Of a stretch of DNA of 5,977 bases, positions 1 through 5,977 are shown piece by piece. The DNA comes from an uncultured Opitutales bacterium (GTDB lineage Bacteria > Verrucomicrobiota > Verrucomicrobiia > Opitutales > UBA9783). A program made the translations under genes and the position numbers. Within the stretch, counting starts at the first letter, position 1; each line of letters starts with the position of its first letter. Below the pieces are notes generated by a model. That model saw nothing but the letters and a program-made list of their open reading frames with translations. It did not search any database and had not been told where the DNA came from. The stretch lies in the NCBI GenBank assembly GCA_934700265.1, contig CAKUXH010000062.1, forward strand, positions 1-5,977. Direction: 5' to 3'.

Positions 1-1
1 G

Positions 2-1270
2 ATAGTTTGTGCTTGTGTAATTCTATTATTTTTCTTTTGGAAAAAAATTTTCCCTGAGGGTCCTATTATTGCTTTAACTATTTTTACTTTGGCGGCATTG
101 GCGTATATTTTTATTCATTTTTTTGAATGTAATATTCAAGTGCTGAATAAAGTTTATGCTTCTTCTTGGCAAGTTTCTTTGCATGGATTTACATGGGATA
201 ATGTGAATTCTTTTGCAGGGACAGCATTTGCACTTAGTTTTATTTGTCTAATTGATGGTACTACTATTTTAAAAGCTTTAACTGCGCGTATGGGACAAAA
301 AGCTAATATTAATCAAATGGTGTTTGGGATGGGATTTGCAAATATTTTTTGTGGGTTGTGTTCTGGAATGCCGGCTTCGGGATCTTTGGTAAGGTCTTCT
401 GCAAATTACCTAAGTGGTGCTAAAACATCATTGACAAGCTTATTTTGTGGATTGTTTTGTTTGTTGGGAATTGTTTGCTTTGGTCCATTTTTTAATTATG
501 TACCTAAATCTGGCCTAGCTATGATTGTTATATTGCTTGGGTTGGGATTATTTGAAAAGAAAGCAATAAAGATTATTATAAATACGAATCGTTCAGATGC
601 TTGTGTATTTTTTACAACGTTTGTTTCCTCTTTTATATTTCCTCTTAATATTTCGATATTTTTAGGTATTTTAGTTGCAATTGCTTTGTTTTTAAAAAAA
701 GCAGCTATTCCAGAGTTTTGTGAATATAGATGTCAAGATGGGGATTTTACACAAATATCAGACAGTGAAAATTTACAATCAGAATTGTCAATTATTCATA
801 TCGAGGGTAATTTGTTTTTTGCATCCGCAGAACTGTTTCGGGATCAGATTCGCGAGATTTGTCAACGTCCACAGTTGAAGGTAATTATTCTTAAATTAAG
901 AAATGCTTTTTATATTGATGCAACCTGCTTGTTGGCATTAGATGAACTTTTGCGTTATATGCATGCAAATGGCCGCCAGATGATCCTTAGTGAAGTTGGA
1001 ACGAGTGCAATGAAAACGTTAAAACGTTCAGGGATGTACGATGTAATTGGGGCTGAAAATATTTTTAAAGATGATATGAATCATTTGAATGCATCAACTT
1101 CGAATGCGATGAAACGTGCACAGTTCTTGATAGGACAAAATGAAATAGTTGTACGTATTCTGACACGAAGTGATACCACGAATTATTTTAGTAAATTTAA
1201 AAAATTGAAATCGCTTGTACGGCCTTTGAAACGCAATTTTAGTAATGTTTCAGATAAAACACGTGAGTAA
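2..1270 (+). CDS. SulP-family anion transporter with C-terminal STAS domain (5' end missing)
   Basis: Inner-membrane secondary transporter of the SulP/SLC26 family, which moves sulfate, bicarbonate or other anions; the substrate cannot be told from this sequence. The frame is open to the left edge, so about 423 codons of a usual 550-600 are present and the true start lies outside. A TTG at 89 is only an internal codon. Numbering from it, several hydrophobic helices run through residues 1-205, including the family signature GMPASGSLVRSSANYLSGAKT at 93-113 (compare GMPxSGSxSRSAxNxxAGAxT in relatives). A STAS domain follows at about 231-330, with the typical IDAT segment at 276-279. A Lys/Arg-rich tail of about 60 residues ends the protein. 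The acidic residue of the helix before the signature is Asp56 (LIDGTTI), where many family members have Glu. The 3' end overlaps tilS, suggesting co-transcription. The family call is secure; calling it a sulfate permease would be a guess. Confidence 0.93.
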   Translation: MVCACVILLFFFWKKIFPEGPIIALTIFTLAALAYIFIHFFECNIQVLNKVYASSWQVSLHGFTWDNVNSFAGTAFALSFICLIDGTTILKALTARMGQKANINQMVFGMGFANIFCGLCSGMPASGSLVRSSANYLSGAKTSLTSLFCGLFCLLGIVCFGPFFNYVPKSGLAMIVILLGLGLFEKKAIKIIINTNRSDACVFFTTFVSSFIFPLNISIFLGILVAIALFLKKAAIPEFCEYRCQDGDFTQISDSENLQSELSIIHIEGNLFFASAELFRDQIREICQRPQLKVIILKLRNAFYIDATCLLALDELLRYMHANGRQMILSEVGTSAMKTLKRSGMYDVIGAENIFKDDMNHLNASTSNAMKRAQFLIGQNEIVVRILTRSDTTNYFSKFKKLKSLVRPLKRNFSNVSDKTRE

Positions 1271-2666
1271 AAATTCATCAAAATCTTTGGAAACGTATTT
1301 GCCTTTAGACATGATTGATTCAGAGGTAAAGTTTATTATTGATCATTGTAAAAAGCCTTTGTGTGTAGCTTGTTCTGGTGGAGCTGATTCGTTGGCTCTT
1401 TTAATGTTTGTTCGGTGTTATTGGCCAAAAAAAGAATATATTATTTTACACTATAATCATCGAGTTCGTGATGTTTCGGAAGAAGAAGAATGTAGAATAA
1501 AAGCGTTTGCTTCTGCTTTAAATTTAAAGATAGAGGTGGGGCATCGCTTAAATACTGGTTTAACCACAGAAGAAAGTTTGAGAAAGGATAGATATGATTT
1601 TTTTGAAAAAATGCTTCGATTGCATGAATCAGAACTTTTATTGTTGGGACATCATCAAGATGATTTATTTGAAACAACTTTAATGCGTTTGGTACGAGGA
1701 GTTGGTTTAGATGGGGTAGTTGCGCCTAAAGCGATACAGCCTATGAAAAATTATACAAAGGTGCGTCCTTTGCTTAATTTTAAAAAGGATGATTTGATAA
1801 AGGTTTGTAAACAATTAAATTTAGAGTATTTTAACGATTGTACAAATCAAATGGATATATGTGTGCGCAATCGTATTCGTTGGCAAATTTTGCAAAAATT
1901 TAATGATATTTTTAATCATAATTGGCGTAAAGGATTTGCTAGCACTTGTAGTATTTTAGCAGAGCACAGGAAATATTTGCTGAAAAAGTTAACTGAAAAA
2001 ATCCAAGAGATTGATTTTTCTGTATATTCTTTTCAAAGAAATATGCTTGAAGGTTGGGATCGATTAGAGATACGGCATTTTTTGCAGGTGTGGTTTTCGG
2101 TTCATGGGGTTGAGGTAACGAATGCATCTCTGTTGACAAAAATTGTAAAAAGTGTCCTGTGCGATGCTTTAATAACGTTAAACTTGAATGATAGTTTTTT
2201 TGTTAAGCTTGATAGACAAATGATTACACTCTCATGTAAATCTGTTGTTAAAGAAGAAAGTTTTTTTGTAAAATGGAACGGCGGAACTTTATTTTTCCCA
2301 AATCATGCATTTTTGTATTTCCGGAAAGTTTTATGTACAGATAATTTACGTTCAGCGGTTACTCAAGGTAAGTTTAATCATAAAAATGCTGTTGTTGTAG
2401 ATATGGAATGTTTAGAATTTCCTTTAATTGTTAGAAATTGGTTGCCTGGCGATCGTTATAGTCCAATTGGCAAAACAGGTGAAAAAAAGTTAAAAGATTT
2501 ATTTGTTGATAATAAGATAAAATCGAAAAATTGGTTGCCAGTGATTAGTAATTATCAGGGAAATATTGTTTGGGTACCTGGGTTACCTCCAGCAAATTAT
2601 GTAAAAATAACACCAAAGACAAAATTGTGTGTTTTTTTGTTTTATCAAAATTTAGAAATGGTATAA
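1245..2666 (+). CDS. tilS: tRNA(Ile)-lysidine synthetase TilS
   Basis: Cytoplasmic ATP-dependent ligase that attaches lysine to C34 of the CAU-anticodon tRNA-Ile, so that it reads AUA and is charged with isoleucine. At 473 residues it is full length. The N-terminal PP-loop ATPase domain has SGGADS at 44-49, LHYNHR at 68-73, and the TilS signature GHHQDD...ET...RLVRG at 135-151. RPLLNFKKDDL (174-184) and DCTNQMD...RNRIR (198-212) follow, matching the conserved (S/T)NxDxxxxRNxxR region. The C-terminal TilS domain is clear from RNWLPGDRY (398-406), KKLKDLFVD (414-422) and IVWVPGL (441-447). Start choice is open. ATG 1245 gives a 26-base overlap with the transporter gene; GTG 1263 gives an 8-base overlap (GTGAGTAA) and ATG 1311 no overlap. 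None has a Shine-Dalgarno site, and all keep the PP-loop. ftsH follows 12 bases later without the hpt gene that lies between them in Firmicutes. Confidence 0.95.
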   Translation: MFQIKHVSKNSSKSLETYLPLDMIDSEVKFIIDHCKKPLCVACSGGADSLALLMFVRCYWPKKEYIILHYNHRVRDVSEEEECRIKAFASALNLKIEVGHRLNTGLTTEESLRKDRYDFFEKMLRLHESELLLLGHHQDDLFETTLMRLVRGVGLDGVVAPKAIQPMKNYTKVRPLLNFKKDDLIKVCKQLNLEYFNDCTNQMDICVRNRIRWQILQKFNDIFNHNWRKGFASTCSILAEHRKYLLKKLTEKIQEIDFSVYSFQRNMLEGWDRLEIRHFLQVWFSVHGVEVTNASLLTKIVKSVLCDALITLNLNDSFFVKLDRQMITLSCKSVVKEESFFVKWNGGTLFFPNHAFLYFRKVLCTDNLRSAVTQGKFNHKNAVVVDMECLEFPLIVRNWLPGDRYSPIGKTGEKKLKDLFVDNKIKSKNWLPVISNYQGNIVWVPGLPPANYVKITPKTKLCVFLFYQNLEMV

Positions 2667-2680
2667 TATATTATCAAAAT
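2642..2680 (+). repeat. Pair of 10-base direct repeats around the tilS-ftsH junction
   Basis: TTATCAAAAT occurs exactly at 2642-2651 and again at 2671-2680, 29 bases apart start to start. The copies flank the extended -10 motif, and the second runs into the first two bases of the ftsH ATG. They could be binding sites for a regulator or a short duplication, but a 10-base AT-rich match this close is also plausible by chance. No function is claimed. Confidence 0.25.
2659..2667 (+). promoter_or_regulatory. Candidate extended -10 promoter element before ftsH
   Basis: TGGTATAAT is a perfect match to the bacterial extended -10 motif (TGnTATAAT) and lies across the last codons and stop of tilS, 11 bases before the ftsH ATG. 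The best -35-like hexamer is a weak TTGTTT at 2637-2642 with a long 19-base spacer; extended -10 promoters often lack a good -35. Transcription from here would begin around 2673-2675 and leave a leader of only about 4-6 bases. The sequence match is direct; promoter activity is inferred, and AT-rich DNA gives such matches by chance. Confidence 0.3.
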
Positions 2681-4688
2681 GGTTAAGAAGGATAATAAAA
2701 AACAAACGAAAAGTCAGGACAATGCAAAGTTGTCTGTGAAAGGTTTTAAATCAAGAAGTTTCCTTGTATGGGGCTCATTATTGTTGATTTTGTTAATGTT
2801 AAATTCTTTGGCATTAACACCTGATAGTCGCTTAAATCTTACGGTTAATCAGGTTTTTGTGATGGCTAAGGAGGGGCTTATAAAAACTGCTGAGATTCAA
2901 TCAGATTCTTCGGGAGGCCCACAGTGGTATCATATTAAGGGGGTGCTCAAAAAAGATAGTGAAAAAATATATCAAGTTTTACAACGAGATCCTGCTAGTA
3001 TTTGGGCTTCACAGACGAACTTAAACACGAAATCGGCAACAAGTTTACCTTTACATTTTGAGGCAGTGGGTCGTTTAACTGATGCACGTTTTAATGAGTT
3101 AACTTCGGGAAATTTTGGATTTCAATTAAAGGAACGTCCAGCTAGTACGCTCATTTCTTCTGTTTTAATGAATATATTACCATTTGTTTTAGTTTTAGGC
3201 TTCCTTTATTTTATATTTGCTCGACAGTTGCGGGCTGCAGGGAAAGGAGCTATGACTTTTGGGAAAAGTCGTGCCCGCTTATTACAGGAAGATAAGAAGA
3301 AAATCATGTTTAAAGATGTAGCTGGTTGTGATGAAGCAAAAGAAGAAGTTAAAGAAATTGTAGATTTTTTAAAAAATCCGCAAAAATTTCAAGATATTGG
3401 TGGCCGTGTTCCTAAAGGTTGTTTGATGGTTGGGGCACCTGGAACAGGTAAGACTTTATTAGCTAAAGCGATTGCGGGTGAAGCAAATGTTCCATTTTTT
3501 AGTGTAAGTGGTTCAGATTTTGTTGAGATGTTCGTTGGGGTAGGGGCCTCGCGTGTTCGTGATATGTTTGAGCAAGCTAAGCAAAATGCCCCCTGTCTTG
3601 TTTTTATCGATGAAATTGATGCGGTAGGTCGTAAACGCGGAGCCGGTTTAGGGGGTGGTAATGATGAGCGTGAACAGACTCTTAATGCAATGTTAGTCGA
3701 AATGGATGGTTTTGAATCACGAGATGGGATAATTATTGTGGCTGCAACGAATCGTCCTGATGTTTTAGATAATGCATTACTACGTCCTGGGCGTTTTGAT
3801 CGTCAAGTGGTGTTTGATTTACCTGATGTTCATGGACGAGAAGAAATTTTAAAAATACATGCTAAAAAAATTAAGTTAAGTTCAGATGTTGATTTAAGCG
3901 TAGTTGCGCGAAATACAGCAGGGTATTCTGGGGCTGATCTAGAAAATTTACTTAATGAGAGTGCTCTTTTAGCAGCTCGTTATTCTAAAAAAATTGTTGA
4001 ACAATCCGATTTGGATGAGGCTCGTGATAAGATTTCCTTTGGACGTGAACGAAAGCGTTTAATGGATGATAAAGATAAGAAGGTTACGGCTTATCATGAG
4101 GCAGGGCATGCAATTATTCAGGCCGTTATAGATGATGGTTGGATGCCTATTCATAAAGTAACGATTATTCCTAGAGGGCAAAGCTTAGGTAGTACGATGA
4201 TGTTGCCAGCGAAAGATATTTTAAACTATTCTAAACACCATGCATTGAATCAGATTTGTTGTGCAATGGGAGGAAGAATTGCTGAGGAAATTACGTTTAA
4301 GGAGCAAACAAGTGGAGCATCATCAGATATAAAGTCAGCTACCAAATTGGCTCGAAGAATGGTGTGTGATTGGGGTATGAGTCCATTAGGTCCGATTGCA
4401 TTCGGAGATAATCAAGAACATATATTCTTAGGAAAAGAGATTGCTCGTGAGCAAAATTATAGTGAACGTACTGCACAGCAAATTGATGATACAATTTGCA
4501 CTATTGTTAAAGAGCAATACGAACGTGCTTGCCAAATTTTAAAAGAAAAACATGATTGTTTGGAAACTTTGGCTCAATCTCTTTTAAAATATGAAACCTT
4601 AGACGGTAAGTATGTGTATGAAATTGTTAAAGAAGGTCGAATTGTTTCTGAAATAAAAGAACCTAACATTGAGAAAAAAGAGTTATAA
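2679..4688 (+). CDS. ftsH: ATP-dependent zinc metalloprotease FtsH
   Basis: Inner-membrane hexameric AAA+ protease that extracts and degrades misassembled membrane proteins and short-lived regulators; in E. coli its substrates include LpxC. The 669 residues are complete. A Lys-rich cytoplasmic start (1-26) precedes membrane helix 1 (about 27-46), a periplasmic segment (about 47-157) and helix 2 (about 158-180). The AAA+ domain has Walker A GAPGTGKT (252-259), the pore loop MFVGVGA (284-290), Walker B LVFIDEID (307-314) and the second region of homology [19 protein letters not shown] (357-375) with arginine fingers R369 and R372. The protease domain has HEAGH (473-477) and the third zinc ligand D550 in TSGASSD. 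All catalytic residues are intact. The periplasmic segment, at about 110 residues, is longer than the roughly 70 of E. coli FtsH. The ATG has no Shine-Dalgarno site; the next Met is residue 40, inside helix 1, which supports this start. Confidence 0.98.
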   Translation: MVKKDNKKQTKSQDNAKLSVKGFKSRSFLVWGSLLLILLMLNSLALTPDSRLNLTVNQVFVMAKEGLIKTAEIQSDSSGGPQWYHIKGVLKKDSEKIYQVLQRDPASIWASQTNLNTKSATSLPLHFEAVGRLTDARFNELTSGNFGFQLKERPASTLISSVLMNILPFVLVLGFLYFIFARQLRAAGKGAMTFGKSRARLLQEDKKKIMFKDVAGCDEAKEEVKEIVDFLKNPQKFQDIGGRVPKGCLMVGAPGTGKTLLAKAIAGEANVPFFSVSGSDFVEMFVGVGASRVRDMFEQAKQNAPCLVFIDEIDAVGRKRGAGLGGGNDEREQTLNAMLVEMDGFESRDGIIIVAATNRPDVLDNALLRPGRFDRQVVFDLPDVHGREEILKIHAKKIKLSSDVDLSVVARNTAGYSGADLENLLNESALLAARYSKKIVEQSDLDEARDKISFGRERKRLMDDKDKKVTAYHEAGHAIIQAVIDDGWMPIHKVTIIPRGQSLGSTMMLPAKDILNYSKHHALNQICCAMGGRIAEEITFKEQTSGASSDIKSATKLARRMVCDWGMSPLGPIAFGDNQEHIFLGKEIAREQNYSERTAQQIDDTICTIVKEQYERACQILKEKHDCLETLAQSLLKYETLDGKYVYEIVKEGRIVSEIKEPNIEKKEL

Positions 4689-4707
4689 TAGAATAAATAA
4701 CACACAT

Positions 4708-4715
4708 AAAAGGAA
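4708..4715 (+). promoter_or_regulatory. Purine-rich ribosome binding site of def, unusually close to the start
   Basis: AAAAGGAA lies directly against the def ATG at 4716. Its AGGA core (4711-4714) is only one base from the start codon, where 5-9 bases is usual. It is nevertheless the only Shine-Dalgarno-like sequence near any of the four starts in the window that lies within 10 bases. The next in-frame Met of def is residue 40, just before the GIGLAAPQIG motif, so no better-spaced start is available. Confidence 0.35.
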
Positions 4716-5312
4716 ATGAGTAAGCATTTAGAACGTTGTACGATTTGTACGTATGGGGCTCCAATTTTACGTAAGAAAGCTGCTCCTGTAATTGCTTTTA
4801 ATCGAGAATTGGCTGAACTTGCTGATGAAATGTTGCAAGCGATGTATATTGCCAATGGGATTGGTTTGGCTGCACCCCAAATAGGTGTGTCAAAACAGGT
4901 GATTGTTATTGATTTACAATTAGAAGATTCTAATGAAAGTATAGTGTTGGATGGACGTATGTTGCCTATAGGATTAATGCAGCCTTTTTGTTGTATCAAC
5001 CCATCATTTGAGCCAATAAATGATATTCAAATTTCAGATAATGAAGGGTGTTTATCTTTACCTGATGTGCGTGGTAATGTAAAACGTTACTATGAAATTT
5101 TGCTCAACTATCAAGATTTGCAAGGTGAAAAACATATATTGCAATGTAGTAATTTGTTTTCTCGGTGTATACAACATGAATGTGATCATTTGAAAGGTAT
5201 ATTGTTTGTGGATAGACTTTCAAAAGTTGAACGCAAGGAAAATCAAGAACTGCTTAATGAAATTAAGGCATTAGGAGGAACTTTTGATTATTCCGAGGAA
5301 ATAAATGATTAA
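4716..5312 (+). CDS. def: Peptide deformylase
   Basis: Cytoplasmic metalloenzyme (usually Fe2+ or Zn2+) that removes the formyl group from the N-terminal Met of new proteins as they leave the ribosome. All three family motifs are intact: GIGLAAPQIG (48-57), EGCLS (110-114) and QHECDHL (153-159). This gives metal ligands C112, H154 and H158 and catalytic E155. The protein has 198 residues against 169 in E. coli. Most of the difference is an insertion of about 16 residues at 67-93 (around LDGRMLPIGLMQP) between the IDL strand and the INPSF strand, plus an acidic tail (ending SEEIND). It contains eight cysteines, including a CTIC pair at 8-11. EGCLS in place of the EGCxS variants suggests a bacterial type I enzyme. 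It lies 27 bases after ftsH and 3 bases before the acyltransferase gene, which fits co-transcription. Confidence 0.97.
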   Translation: MSKHLERCTICTYGAPILRKKAAPVIAFNRELAELADEMLQAMYIANGIGLAAPQIGVSKQVIVIDLQLEDSNESIVLDGRMLPIGLMQPFCCINPSFEPINDIQISDNEGCLSLPDVRGNVKRYYEILLNYQDLQGEKHILQCSNLFSRCIQHECDHLKGILFVDRLSKVERKENQELLNEIKALGGTFDYSEEIND

Positions 5313-5315
5313 TGT

Positions 5316-5977
5316 ATGAACAAATTTTTTGAATTTTTTATAAAAATTTTAAATTTGTTACCTGATTTTTTTGCAAAAGGTATTTGTTGCTTTTTGGGGT
5401 TTTGTATGTACTATGGGTTGCCTTCTAGGCGGAAGATTATCCTTAAAAATTTGCACATTGTTTTTCCCAAAAAAGATGATAGATGGTACCGTCAAATTGC
5501 GATATTAAATTGCTGTCGTTGGGTAGAAACAGTTTGGGCTTTTTTAGTTACTTCAATTTGGTCGAAAGAAAAAATTCAAAAAAATATTTCTGTTAGTCCT
5601 TTGTTAAAAAATTGGATTAATGATCTTCAAGAAAATCCACATTCTGCTATTGTTTTAGTGCCACATTTAAACTTTATGGAATCTATAACTTGGCTTCCAA
5701 GTTTTTTTGAAAAATTTCCAAATGTAGGGGTTGTTTATCGTCCTTTTCGTACAAAGTGGTTTGAAAATTTTATAAAAAGTTCACGTGAACGCTTCGGATT
5801 ACAGTTAATTTCACGTAAAAGAGGGATAATGCCGTTAGAAAAGATTTTGAGAAATAATGGTATTGTTGGGATTTTATTTGATCAATCAGCAGGGGAAGCT
5901 GGATGTTTGACAACATTTTGTGACAGATTAGCTTCTTCAACTGATTTACCAGGGCGTTTGGTTGAAAAATATAAGTC
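5316..5977 (+). CDS. LpxL/HtrB-family lysophospholipid (lipid A) acyltransferase, 3' end missing
   Basis: Membrane-associated acyltransferase of the LpxL/LpxM (HtrB/MsbB) family, which adds secondary acyl chains to lipid A precursors on the inner face of the inner membrane; some relatives act on other lipids. The first 220 codons are present and the frame is still open at the right edge, against about 290-310 in full-length members. A hydrophobic N-terminal anchor (about 3-34) precedes the family element RRKIILKNLHIVFP (38-51). The catalytic HX4E motif is H117-E122 in VPHLNFMES. YRPFRTKWFENF (141-152), SRERFGLQLISRK (156-168) and GILFDQSAGEAG (185-196) match the substrate-groove segments (R-P, R-x-G-x-x-L-I, D-Q). 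The start ATG 5316 comes two codons after the def stop in the same frame, so it cannot lie further upstream. A GAGGA at 5295-5299 is 16 bases away, too far for a normal Shine-Dalgarno site. Whether it is LpxL or a paralogue cannot be decided here. Confidence 0.85.
   Translation, partial: MNKFFEFFIKILNLLPDFFAKGICCFLGFCMYYGLPSRRKIILKNLHIVFPKKDDRWYRQIAILNCCRWVETVWAFLVTSIWSKEKIQKNISVSPLLKNWINDLQENPHSAIVLVPHLNFMESITWLPSFFEKFPNVGVVYRPFRTKWFENFIKSSRERFGLQLISRKRGIMPLEKILRNNGIVGILFDQSAGEAGCLTTFCDRLASSTDLPGRLVEKYK

Noticed and set aside
89..91. TTG at 89 as the start of the SulP gene
   Set aside because: The frame continues upstream to the window edge with a hydrophobic helix typical of the family, and the remaining protein would lack essential N-terminal helices. 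The gene is cut by the edge.
1441..1677. A 78-codon open frame on the minus strand inside tilS
   Set aside because: It covers the most conserved part of the TilS catalytic domain in antisense and resembles no known family.
1939..2139. A 66-codon open frame on the minus strand inside tilS
   Set aside because: It is antisense to the middle of TilS, short, and shows no domain or start signal.
4689..4715. Possible terminator between ftsH and def
   Set aside because: The 27 bases contain no inverted repeat followed by a T run; only stop codons and A-rich sequence are seen.
4737..4748. CTIC pair near the N-terminus of deformylase as a metal-binding site
   Set aside because: It lies in the segment before the conserved YGAPILRK, where relatives have a beta strand, and no second CxxC pair is present. 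Chance is the simpler reading.
4574..4999. A 141-codon open frame on the minus strand across the ftsH-def junction
   Set aside because: It lies opposite two clearly coding genes with intact catalytic motifs, has no recognisable domain, and is explained as a shadow frame.
5312..5314. ATG at 5312 overlapping the def stop as the acyltransferase start
   Set aside because: That frame ends after six codons (TGA at 5330-5332). ATG 5316 opens the frame that carries the acyltransferase motifs.

Overview
The window is AT-rich throughout (GC well below 40% by eye, and all four visible stop codons are TAA). It holds five genes, all on the + strand and packed head to tail with almost no non-coding DNA. 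It looks like ordinary core-genome sequence from a Gram-negative bacterium. The gene order tilS-ftsH-def and the local sequence character of TilS (the SGGADSLALL loop, the LHYNHR segment, the GHHQDD...RLVRG block), FtsH (the stretch after the third zinc ligand) and Def (a roughly 16-residue insertion before the EGCLS motif) remind me of Verrucomicrobiota, in particular an Opitutia-like lineage with a low-GC genome. That assignment comes from memory of families, not from a search, and should be held loosely.

Layout. Positions 2-1270 are the 3' two-thirds of a SulP-family anion transporter gene (membrane domain plus C-terminal STAS domain), cut by the left edge. Positions 1245-2666 are tilS, tRNA(Ile)-lysidine synthetase, which overlaps the end of the transporter. 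Positions 2679-4688 are ftsH, the membrane-anchored AAA+ zinc protease. Positions 4716-5312 are def, peptide deformylase. From 5316 to the right edge runs the 5' part of an LpxL/HtrB-type lysophospholipid (lipid A) acyltransferase gene. Gaps between genes are -26 (or -8), 12, 27 and 3 bases. No terminator, tRNA, CRISPR array, insertion sequence or long non-coding stretch is visible.

How the genes work together. tilS, ftsH and def are housekeeping functions for accurate decoding of AUA, membrane protein quality control and N-terminal formyl removal. The acyltransferase at the end fits envelope lipid synthesis. The spacing suggests one transcription unit. A perfect extended -10 motif (TGGTATAAT) sits on the tilS stop codon just before ftsH and could give ftsH-def-acyltransferase a separate promoter.

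I found no sign of a previously undescribed system. The points most worth a second look are that extended -10 motif with an almost absent leader, the near absence of well-placed Shine-Dalgarno sites, the last four genes sharing one reading frame, an enlarged periplasmic segment in FtsH, and an Asp at a transport-site position in the SulP protein.
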